Shown here one piece after another: positions 1 to 5,588 of a stretch of DNA of 7,884 nucleotides. Each line of letters starts with the position of its first letter. The stretch's first letter is position 1. The position numbers and the translations under genes are program-made. Below the pieces are notes generated by a model. It saw only the letters and a program-made list of their open reading frames with translations. It was not told the origin of the DNA and ran no database searches. Origin of the DNA: a bacterium (GTDB lineage: Bacteria; Patescibacteriota; Patescibacteriia; UBA1558; S5-K13); assembly GCA_021106915.1 (NCBI GenBank), contig JAIOTH010000088.1, forward strand, positions 1 through 7,884, read 5' to 3'.

Positions 1-2
1 AG

Positions 3-23
3 ATTCTGAATCAAGTTCAGAAT
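3..23. repeat. REP-like hairpin sequence at the left edge
   Basis: ATTCTGAA (3-10) and TTCAGAAT (16-23) are perfect reverse complements around a five-base loop, TCAAG. The hairpin is followed by GACAAAA, with no T-tract on either strand, so it is not an intrinsic terminator. The word resembles short palindromic repeats that I recall as scattered between genes in many bacterial genomes. That identification is from memory, and copy number in this genome cannot be seen here. It lies 66 bases upstream of groES and may continue past the window edge. Confidence 0.6.
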
Positions 24-89
24 GACAAAAGAGGATATGAACATTTTAATAAAAAAGAAAAATAACTTAATTATTATTAATAAAAAAAT

Positions 90-380
90 ATGAATTTACA
101 GCCATTATTCGACAATATTATTGTCAAAAGGATAGAGGAGGAAGAGAAAACAAAAAGCGGGATTGTTTTACCAGACACAATTGATAAGGAAAAACCTCAA
201 AAGGGTGAAGTAATTGCTATTGGTGAAGGTAAAATTACTGATTCTGGTAATAAAATTGATATGCAAGTAAAGGTTGGTGATCAGGTTTTATTTAGAAAAT
301 ACTCACCAGATGAAATTGAAATGGATGGTGAAGAATATTTAGTAATGACTCAGAGTGATGTGATTGCGATAATTAAATAG
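90..380 (+). CDS. groES: Co-chaperonin GroES (Hsp10)
   Basis: GroES forms the seven-subunit lid that caps the GroEL cylinder in the cytoplasm and encloses the folding substrate during the ATP cycle. The 96-residue product matches the usual length of about 97. The opening PLFDNIIVKRIEEEEKTKSG leads into the mobile loop, which carries the IVL tripeptide (residues 25-27) that docks on GroEL. The following LPDTIDKEKPQKGEVIAIG, the late VLFRKYSPDEIEMDGEEYLVM and the final DVIAIIK are all typical of the family. The ATG at 90 gives the standard N-terminus. Its upstream sequence is pure A/T with no Shine-Dalgarno match. groEL follows 86 bases downstream in the classic order. No CIRCE element (the HrcA operator) is visible between 1 and 89, although the promoter may lie partly outside the window. 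Confidence 0.97.
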   Translation: MNLQPLFDNIIVKRIEEEEKTKSGIVLPDTIDKEKPQKGEVIAIGEGKITDSGNKIDMQVKVGDQVLFRKYSPDEIEMDGEEYLVMTQSDVIAIIK

Positions 381-430
381 TAGTAAATTATAAATAATTA
401 AATAAAAGTAGAGAATAATTGGTATTTTTA

Positions 431-458
431 CTATAAACTACTAACTATAAACTACTAA
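431..458. repeat. Tandem heptamer repeat in the groES-groEL spacer
   Basis: The 14-base unit CTATAAACTACTAA occurs twice in perfect tandem (431-444, 445-458), followed by a partial CTAA. Each unit is itself two related heptamers, CTATAAA and CTACTAA, so the period is seven bases. It ends eight bases before the groEL ATG. The TATAAA words could act as -10 elements for an internal groEL promoter, but no matching -35 is evident. Confidence 0.85.
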
Positions 459-466
459 CTAAATAT

Positions 467-2104
467 ATGGCTAAAGAAATATTATACAGTGAAAATGCTC
501 GGCAAGAAATTAAAAAAGGTGTTGATAAACTTGCTAATGCAGTAAAAGTGACTTTAGGTCCCAAAGGACGAAATGCTGTTCTTGGCTCTGGATTTGGTTC
601 CCCAACTATTACTAAAGATGGAGTGACGGTTGCTAAAGATATTGAATTAGAAGATAAATTTGAAAATATTGGCGCAGAGTTAGTAAAAGAAGTAGCTTCT
701 AAAACAAATGATATTGCTGGTGATGGTACTACTACAGCAACAATTTTAGCTCAAGCAATTATTACCGAAGGTATTAAAAATGTCACTGCTGGTACAAATC
801 CTCTAGAAATTAAATCTGGAATTGAAAAGGGAGTAAAATATCTAGTTGAAAATTTAAAAAACATTTCTAAAAAAATTGATTCTAAAGAAGAGATTGCTCA
901 AGTAGCATCTATTTCAGCTAATGATCCAGAGATTGGTAATATCATTGCTGAAGCCATGGAATCAGTTGGTAAAGATGGTGTAATTACTGTGGAAGAATCT
1001 CAAAGTTTCGGAGTAGAAAAAGAAGTTGTCGAAGGAATGCAATTTGATAAAGGTTATGTTTCTCCTTATATGATTACTAATTCGGATAGAATGGAGGCTG
1101 AATATGAAGAACCTTATATTTTGTTAACTGATCAAAAAATTTCTTCTCTTAAAGAATTTTTACCTTTATTAGAAAAAATTGCTCAAACTGGTAAAAAAGA
1201 TTTAGTTATTATTGCTGATGAAGTTGAAGGCGAAGCTTTAGCTACCTTAGTAGTTAATAAATTAAAAGGAACTTTTAATGCTTTAGCTGTAAAAGCTCCA
1301 GGATTTGGTGATCGAAAAAAAGAAATGTTAGAAGATATTGCCATTTTAACTGGCGCTAAGGTTATTTCTGAAGAGATTGGTCTTAAATTAGAAAATGCGG
1401 ATATTGATATGTTAGGTCAAGCTCGAAAAGTTGTAGCTACTAAAGAAAATACAACTATTATTGAGGGTAAGGGAGATAAAGAAGTTTTAGCAGAGAGAAT
1501 TAATCATCTTAAAAAAATGATTGATCAGGCTGATTCAGATTTTGATAAAGAAAAATTTCAAGAAAGATTGGCTAAATTATCTGGTGGAGTAGCAGTTATT
1601 AAAGTTGGAGCTGCTACGGAAACAGAAATGAAAGAAAAGAAGCATCGAATAGATGACGCCTTAGCTGCTACTAAAGCTGCCGTTGAAGAAGGTATTGTAG
1701 TTGGTGGAGGAGTAGCTTTATTAAGGGTGGCTATTGGTTTGGACAAAGTTGAGGTTGAAGGTGAAGAGAAAATAGGTATTGATATATTAAAAAAGGCAAT
1801 TGGAGTTCCAATTATGCAAATTGCGGAAAATGCCGGTAAAGATGGTTCAATAATTGCTGAGAAAGTAAGAGTTAATGAAGATATTAATTTTGGTTATAAT
1901 GCTAGAACAGATAAGTTTGAAGATTTGGTAAAATCTGGCGTAGTTGATCCTACTAAAGTTGTTCGTTCTGCTTTACAAAACGCAGCTTCAATTGGTGCTA
2001 TGTTTTTAACCACAGAAACCGTTGTAGCTGAAGTTCCTAAGAAAGATGGTGGCGCTCCAATGATGCCTCCAATGGGTGGTATGGGAATGCCGGGAATGAT
2101 GTAA
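467..2104 (+). CDS. groEL: Chaperonin GroEL (Hsp60)
   Basis: GroEL is the 60-kDa group I chaperonin: two stacked seven-subunit rings that fold proteins using ATP and GroES. The 545-residue product is full length (about 548 in E. coli). The N-terminal equatorial domain shows VTLGPKGRNAVL (28-39), TKDGVTVAKDI (49-59) and the nucleotide-binding VASKTNDIAGDGTTTAT (76-92), with the key Asp at 86. The apical domain contains the AVKAPGFGDRKKEMLEDIAILTG-type stretch. RLAKLSGGVAVIKVGAATETE and AALQN-like SALQNAASIGAMFLTTE close the structure. The tail is the Gly/Met-rich type, ending GGMGMPGMM, as expected for a cavity-lining C-terminus. The upstream sequence ACTAACTAAATAT has no Shine-Dalgarno match. 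It is probably cotranscribed with groES and ends at the terminator near 2192-2228. An antisense frame at 1558-1746 is only a shadow. Confidence 0.98.
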   Translation: MAKEILYSENARQEIKKGVDKLANAVKVTLGPKGRNAVLGSGFGSPTITKDGVTVAKDIELEDKFENIGAELVKEVASKTNDIAGDGTTTATILAQAIITEGIKNVTAGTNPLEIKSGIEKGVKYLVENLKNISKKIDSKEEIAQVASISANDPEIGNIIAEAMESVGKDGVITVEESQSFGVEKEVVEGMQFDKGYVSPYMITNSDRMEAEYEEPYILLTDQKISSLKEFLPLLEKIAQTGKKDLVIIADEVEGEALATLVVNKLKGTFNALAVKAPGFGDRKKEMLEDIAILTGAKVISEEIGLKLENADIDMLGQARKVVATKENTTIIEGKGDKEVLAERINHLKKMIDQADSDFDKEKFQERLAKLSGGVAVIKVGAATETEMKEKKHRIDDALAATKAAVEEGIVVGGGVALLRVAIGLDKVEVEGEEKIGIDILKKAIGVPIMQIAENAGKDGSIIAEKVRVNEDINFGYNARTDKFEDLVKSGVVDPTKVVRSALQNAASIGAMFLTTETVVAEVPKKDGGAPMMPPMGGMGMPGMM

Positions 2105-2109
2105 GGAAT

Positions 2110-2145
2110 AGTTAAAAGTTGCAAGTTAAAAAGTTGAAAGTAAAA
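2110..2145. repeat. Degenerate tandem heptamers downstream of groEL
   Basis: Just after the groEL stop the sequence reads as about five heptamer-like units: AGTTAAA (2110-2116), AGTTGCA (2117-2123), AGTTAAAA (2124-2131, one base longer), AGTTGAA (2132-2138) and AGTAAAA (2139-2145). The consensus is roughly AGTTRMA with a period of seven. The sequence differs from the repeats at 431-458 and 3254-3281, but the period is the same. The function is unknown. Confidence 0.75.
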
Positions 2146-2159
2146 AATTATAGATATAA

Positions 2160-2187
2160 ATCCCTCACTTTTTGAAAAGTGAGGGAT
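2160..2187. other. Strong hairpin ahead of the groEL terminator
   Basis: Bases 2160-2171 (ATCCCTCACTTT) pair perfectly with 2176-2187 (AAAGTGAGGGAT) around the tetraloop TTGA, giving a 12-bp stem that is GC-rich for this genome. No T-tract follows, so by itself it is not a canonical intrinsic terminator. It may protect the 3' end of the groEL mRNA, act with the second hairpin, or be a mobile short repeat. Confidence 0.8.
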
Positions 2188-2191
2188 GAAG

Positions 2192-2228
2192 AAAAGCGTT
2201 CTTTGAAAAGAGAACGTTTTTTTATTTT
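2192..2228 (+). terminator. Intrinsic terminator of groES-groEL
   Basis: CGTTCT (2197-2202) pairs with AGAACG (2211-2216). The stem continues through a T-G wobble and a T-A pair to the loop GAAA (2205-2208). The flanking AAAA (2192-2195) pairs with the first Ts of the run TTTTTTT (2217-2223), leaving one bulged G. A second T run follows an A. A stem with an adjoining U-tract is the standard Rho-independent signal and closes the chaperonin unit. Confidence 0.85.
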
Positions 2229-2231
2229 AAA

Positions 2232-2260
2232 TTGTAAATTGATGCTAAATAATTTATAAT
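2232..2260 (+). promoter_or_regulatory. Predicted sigma70-type promoter for the 2288 gene
   Basis: TTGTAA (2232-2237, four of six matches to TTGACA) is separated by exactly 17 bases from TATAAT (2255-2260, perfect). Transcription would start near 2267, giving a leader of about 20 bases that lacks a Shine-Dalgarno match. It sits directly after the groEL terminator. The background is very A/T-rich, so chance matches are a risk. Confidence 0.45.
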
Positions 2261-2287
2261 TAAGTTAGTTATTAATAATTTTATAAT

Positions 2288-2866
2288 ATGTCTAGTGATA
2301 AACAAGACAATGGTTTTGTGATAGAAAATAAGTTTAGTTCTGGAAAATCAGAACGAAGTATAGACGAGTTGGCAGGCATTGAGTCTCTTGCTGGTAATCA
2401 TTCAGTTTCAGAATCAAATGGTTTAAATGCTAAAGAATTAAGGGATAATATTTTAAGATTGTCTGGTAAAGAAGATATTTCCAAATTAGACAAAAAAGAA
2501 TTATTATTTTGGTATGTAAAAATTTCTAGATGGCCAGTATTATTTTTAGTTTTATTTAATATAATAATTATTACTACAAACAATTATTTATTAAGTTTAT
2601 TAAAGATGCCAATTGAAATTTTAGTTTTTATTATTTTGAGTTATTTTGTTATTAATAAAAAACATAAGTCTCCAAAAATTACGGGGATAAGTGTAGCTTT
2701 TGTTGGTTTTGAAGCAGGAATTTTAATTGCAATTTTTAAATTTTTTTGGCATAGGGAATTATGGAATGTTTTTAATTTTTCAGTAGAAGCGATATTTTTA
2801 ACTTTAATAGCTTTGGTAACTGGCGTTATAGCTGGAAAAATTTTTTATAATGAAGATCGAGCTTAG
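2288..2866 (+). CDS. Hypothetical four-helix membrane protein
   Basis: I do not recognise a named family for this 192-residue protein. Residues 1-75 are polar and probably cytoplasmic, with a Ser/Gly/Asn-rich start and a charged stretch (KEDISKLDKKELLFW) just before the membrane. Four hydrophobic segments follow, at roughly 82-101, 106-123, 131-150 and 163-187. The short basic loop KKHKSPK (124-130) fits positive-inside topology after the second helix. The third and fourth helices flank an aromatic loop, FKFFWHRELWNVF. The next gene also encodes a small hydrophobic protein, so the two may work together at the membrane, but that is inference. Translation starts at an ATG preceded by TTTTATAAT with no Shine-Dalgarno match. 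The reading frame is long, and the terminator upstream and promoter-like sequence support a real gene. Confidence 0.8.
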   Translation: MSSDKQDNGFVIENKFSSGKSERSIDELAGIESLAGNHSVSESNGLNAKELRDNILRLSGKEDISKLDKKELLFWYVKISRWPVLFLVLFNIIIITTNNYLLSLLKMPIEILVFIILSYFVINKKHKSPKITGISVAFVGFEAGILIAIFKFFWHRELWNVFNFSVEAIFLTLIALVTGVIAGKIFYNEDRA

Positions 2867-2918
2867 CTTGATTAATTCAATGAGAATAAGTTTTTTATTA
2901 ATTAAATAATTTAATTTT

Positions 2919-2996
2919 ATGACTGAAAGTTAAAAAGTAATAGAAAAAATTTTTGAGAAAGCAAAGACTAATAATGGCTTAGCAGCTTTAAGCTAT
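2919..2996 (+). other. N-terminal coding segment cut off by an in-frame TAA
   Basis: Reading back in frame from the ATG at 2997 gives a natural-looking N-terminus, KVIEKIFEKAKTNNGLAALS plus Y, directly continuous with the conserved body. Further upstream in the same frame lies ATG ACT GAA AGT (MTES, 2919-2930), which would be a plausible start, but TAA at 2931-2933 separates it from the rest. There is no in-frame ATG, GTG or TTG between 2934 and 2996. A single base change at 2931 would restore a protein of about 108 residues. Possible explanations are a nonsense mutation, a sequencing or assembly error, initiation at a rare codon such as ATT 2949, or stop read-through. Confidence 0.65.
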
Positions 2997-3245
2997 ATGT
3001 GGATTTTATGTATTATTCCCTTATTAGCGAGTAAGGATGAATTTGTAAAATTTCATGCTCGTCAGGGATTTGTTTTGTTTATTTTTGAAGTCTTATTAGT
3101 TTTAGTAGCATGGATACCAATAATTGGTTGGTTATTAGTTGTGCTAGTAATTATTGTTTCTGTCTTAGGAATTAAAGCAGCTCTAGAGGGACGTAAATGG
3201 GAAATTCCTTATGTTTATGAATGGTCAAAAAAGGTTAAGATATAA
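2997..3245 (+). CDS. DUF4870/Tic20-like small membrane protein, probably N-terminally truncated
   Basis: The product resembles the small DUF4870 / Tic20-like membrane family. The hallmark is the hydrophobic start WILCIIPLLASKDEFVKFHA followed by RQGFVLFIFEVLLVLV, then a second hydrophobic hairpin IIGWLLVVLVIIVSVLGIKA, and the end EGRKWEIPYVYEWSKKVKI. The role of the family is not established; members are integral membrane proteins. Starting at the ATG at 2997 gives only 82 residues and cuts into the first membrane helix, because LAALSY just upstream belongs to the same segment. The conserved coding extends to about 2934 but is blocked by TAA at 2931 (see the entry at 2919-2996). The gene is therefore either a recent pseudogene, wrongly sequenced at one base, or expressed from an unusual start. 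It lies between an unknown membrane-protein gene and pyruvate kinase on the same strand. Confidence 0.65.
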   Translation: MWILCIIPLLASKDEFVKFHARQGFVLFIFEVLLVLVAWIPIIGWLLVVLVIIVSVLGIKAALEGRKWEIPYVYEWSKKVKI

Positions 3246-3253
3246 TAAATAGC

Positions 3254-3281
3254 TATCAGTGCTCAGTTATCAGCTTTTAGG
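3254..3281. repeat. Degenerate tandem heptamers upstream of pyruvate kinase
   Basis: After AGC, the sequence divides into TATCAGT (3254-3260), GCTCAGT (3261-3267), TATCAGC (3268-3274) and TTTTAGG (3275-3281). These are four consecutive seven-base units, three of them close variants of TATCAGT. This is the third intergenic region in the window with a seven-base period, each with its own consensus. It sits between the stop of the DUF4870-like gene and the predicted pyk promoter. Confidence 0.7.
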
Positions 3282-3287
3282 AAATAG

Positions 3288-3315
3288 TTGATGGTTAATC
3301 GCTGAAAATTATAAA
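3288..3315 (+). promoter_or_regulatory. Predicted promoter giving a near-leaderless pyk mRNA
   Basis: TTGATG (3288-3293, four of six matches to TTGACA, the first four bases perfect) and TATAAA (3310-3315, five of six) are 16 bases apart. A start about seven bases past the -10 falls at 3321-3323, on or next to the ATG of pyruvate kinase at 3323. This agrees with the absence of a Shine-Dalgarno sequence. It would drive the 3323-7070 gene run. Confidence 0.45.
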
Positions 3316-3322
3316 CTAATTT

Positions 3323-4756
3323 ATGAAAAGAACAAAAATCGTCGCTACAATTGGTCCGTCTAGCTCGGATTATAAAAGTATTTTGAAAATGACTAAAGCC
3401 GGTATGGATGTTTGCCGACTTAATTTTTCACACAATTCACATCAGTCTCATCTGGATTTAATTAAGAATATTAAAAAAGTTCGTCAAGAATTAAATGTTC
3501 CTTTAACTATTTTACAGGATTTACAAGGTCCTAAATTAAGAGTGGCTGATGTAGGTGATGGTGGAATTAGAATTGAAAAAGGTGAGGAAATAGTTTTGGT
3601 GGATAAAAAGATTATTAATTATAATCTTTTAGTAGGATCTAGAAATAAAATTATTCCAGTTGATTTTGATATTAGTCATATGATTAAGATTAATAGTCGA
3701 ATTTTGATTCATGACGGTTTAATAGAATTGAAGGTAAGTAAGATAGATAAAAATTTAGTGTGGTGTAAAGTATATACTCCAGGTATTATTTTTTCTCATA
3801 AAGGGGTAAATATTCCGGGAGCTAAAATTACGAATAATATTTTAACTAAAAAAGATAAAGAAGATTTGAAATTTGGTCTTCGGCAAAAAGTAGACTGGAT
3901 TGCTTTATCTTTTGTGAGAGATCCTGCTGATATTAAGAATTTAAAAAAATTAATTAAAAAATATGATCCTAAATCTAAAGTTAAGATCATGGCTAAAATT
4001 GAAAGACCAGAAGCAGTTAAAAAGATAAATAAAATTATAAATGAGGTAGATGGTATTATGATTGCTCGGGGTGATTTAGGAGTAGAGATAGATATTGAAA
4101 AGGTACCCATTGTTCAAAAAGATATTATCACTAAGTGTATGAAGCTTGGTAAGCCAGTAGTAGTGGCTACTCAAATGTTAGAATCTATGGTGGAAAATTT
4201 ACGACCAACTAGAGCGGAAGTTTCTGATGTCGCTAATGCAGTTATTGATCATACTGATGCTGTGATGCTTTCAGGGGAAACAGCTTATGGAAAATATCCA
4301 GTAGAAACTATTGAAATGATGAGTAAAATTATAAAAAAAGTAGAAGCTTCACCCTATGATGATGTGACGGATGTTAATTTATTTTCTAAATTAGAAGAAA
4401 TTTTGGCTATTCCTAAATCAGTGCAAAGTTTAGTTTTAAATACTAAAGCTGAGGCTATTATAGTAGCTACTAACTCTGGTTATTCAGCTCGAATGATTTC
4501 TAGTCTTCGTCCAGAAACGAAAATTATTGCTTTGGTTAATGATGAGATAGTTAAAAGGCAATTAAATATTTCTTGGGGAGTGTATTCTCTTAATATGCCT
4601 AAGTGTAAGTATGTCTCTGAAATTATTGATAAGTCAATCAAATTATCTAAGAAGAATAAGCTAATTAAAAAGGGAGATTCAATAGTGATAGTCACTGGTC
4701 AGCCAGTAGGTTTAAAAGAAAATATGAATTTAGTTAAATTGCATCAGGTGGAATAA
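3323..4756 (+). CDS. pyk: Pyruvate kinase
   Basis: Pyruvate kinase catalyses the last step of glycolysis: phosphoenolpyruvate plus ADP to pyruvate plus ATP, in the cytoplasm. The 477-residue length is normal for the bacterial enzyme. Visible signatures are KRTKIVATIGPSS (2-14), the substrate-loop Arg/Asn in CRLNFSHNSHQSH (31-43), LQDLQGPKLR (64-73), and the active-site signature IMAKIERPEA with catalytic Lys225 and metal ligand Glu227. ARGDLGVEI follows with Asp251, and then KPVVVATQMLESM and RPTRAEVSDVANAV with SGETAYGKYP. The C-terminal domain (about 350-477) is complete. The B domain lies between about 74 and 170. The GPK form at residue 71, instead of GPE, is the family variant associated with potassium-independent activity (known for the family, inferred here). 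The stop lies 13 bases before the next gene, suggesting cotranscription. An antisense frame at 3796-4110 is a shadow. Confidence 0.97.
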   Translation: MKRTKIVATIGPSSSDYKSILKMTKAGMDVCRLNFSHNSHQSHLDLIKNIKKVRQELNVPLTILQDLQGPKLRVADVGDGGIRIEKGEEIVLVDKKIINYNLLVGSRNKIIPVDFDISHMIKINSRILIHDGLIELKVSKIDKNLVWCKVYTPGIIFSHKGVNIPGAKITNNILTKKDKEDLKFGLRQKVDWIALSFVRDPADIKNLKKLIKKYDPKSKVKIMAKIERPEAVKKINKIINEVDGIMIARGDLGVEIDIEKVPIVQKDIITKCMKLGKPVVVATQMLESMVENLRPTRAEVSDVANAVIDHTDAVMLSGETAYGKYPVETIEMMSKIIKKVEASPYDDVTDVNLFSKLEEILAIPKSVQSLVLNTKAEAIIVATNSGYSARMISSLRPETKIIALVNDEIVKRQLNISWGVYSLNMPKCKYVSEIIDKSIKLSKKNKLIKKGDSIVIVTGQPVGLKENMNLVKLHQVE

Positions 4757-4769
4757 AGTTAAAAATAGT

Positions 4770-5561
4770 ATGATGGCGAAAAAGAATAAGAAAATAAAAA
4801 TTTTAGATTTAATAATTTTAGGTTTATTTATTCCTCTGGCTATTTTTTTAGCAATTAGTTTAAAAGTAAATTATTTTAGTTCTATTTTTTTATTTTTTGG
4901 AATACCTTCGATTTGGCTTTCTTTTAGGAATCATAGAAAGATCAAGAAAGCATTATTATTTTCTTTTGTTATTGTTACGCCTTTTCTTATTATCATAGAT
5001 TACATTGCGATAATAAATAAGTCTTGGTATTTACCAAGCTCTGTTTTTTCTTTTAGATTGTTTAATATTATTCCGGTAGAGGATTTTATTTGGGGTTTTA
5101 TTTTAGTTTATCTGACTGTAATGTTTTATGAATATTTTTTGGATAAAGGAAGAGATGAACTTTATTATAAGCAATTAAAGTATTTTTTATGGATTATTAG
5201 TTCTGCTCTATTACTTTTTTTCGTTTTATTTTTTTTAAAACCAGAAATATTAGTGATAAAATATGCATATTTATCTTTAGGTATTGTTTTAATTCTTATA
5301 CCTTCAATTGTGTTTTTAATATTTTTTCCTAGTGTATTGTATAAATTTTTTAAAGCTTCTATTTATTTTTTCTTTTTATCTTTATTTTATGAGCTGGTAG
5401 CTTTAGATTTAGGTCTATGGATTTATCCAAGTAACTATTTTATAGGCTGGGTCAAAATATTAAAATATAGATTTCCTTTTGAGGAATTATTTTTTTGGAT
5501 AATTTGTATCACAATAGGAATATTATCTTATTACGAATTTTTTAATGATGATCGTAAATAA
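4770..5561 (+). CDS. Lycopene-cyclase-domain-like polytopic membrane protein
   Basis: This is a very hydrophobic 263-residue protein with about seven or eight membrane segments and an internal duplication. In the first half, Asp77 is followed by W86-x2-P89 and then PVEDFIW (102-108). In the second half, an acidic residue near 208 or 213 is followed by W217-x2-P220 and then PFEELFFW (236-243). Two copies of a W-P-(n)-P-x-E-[DE]-x2-[FW] module match the layout of the heterodimeric or fused lycopene beta-cyclase domain (CrtYc/CrtYd, CarR-type), where the acidic pair after proline is conserved. I see no other carotenoid gene here, so the substrate is uncertain and the protein may be a divergent relative with another role. 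A second ATG at 4773 would give MAKKNKK, an equally good start. The gene sits 13 bases after pyk and 27 before a lipoprotein gene, so it is probably in the same operon. Confidence 0.55.
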   Translation: MMAKKNKKIKILDLIILGLFIPLAIFLAISLKVNYFSSIFLFFGIPSIWLSFRNHRKIKKALLFSFVIVTPFLIIIDYIAIINKSWYLPSSVFSFRLFNIIPVEDFIWGFILVYLTVMFYEYFLDKGRDELYYKQLKYFLWIISSALLLFFVLFFLKPEILVIKYAYLSLGIVLILIPSIVFLIFFPSVLYKFFKASIYFFFLSLFYELVALDLGLWIYPSNYFIGWVKILKYRFPFEELFFWIICITIGILSYYEFFNDDRK

Positions 5562-5588
5562 ATATAATAAAAATAATTATTTAATAAT

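Noticed and set aside
1..89. CIRCE (HrcA operator) upstream of groES
   Set aside because: I looked for TTAGCACTC and its partner GAGTGCTAA. Neither is present here or in the groES-groEL spacer.
431..458. CRISPR repeat
   Set aside because: The units are contiguous 7/14-mers without spacers and only 28 bases in all.
1558..2124. Antisense open frames opposite groEL
   Set aside because: They are shadows of the groEL reading frame, with low-complexity translations and no start context or homology.
2282..2287. TATAAT directly before the ATG at 2288 as a -10 element
   Set aside because: Transcription would begin inside the coding region and no -35 lies at the right distance. The pair at 2232 and 2255 fits better.
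2856..2872. Intrinsic terminator overlapping the stop of the 2288 gene
   Set aside because: A short stem with a wobble pair can be drawn, but the next T run is almost 20 bases away, so the case is weak.
3796..4695. Antisense open frames opposite pyk
   Set aside because: The sense frame is a complete, conserved pyruvate kinase. The antisense products are compositional artefacts.
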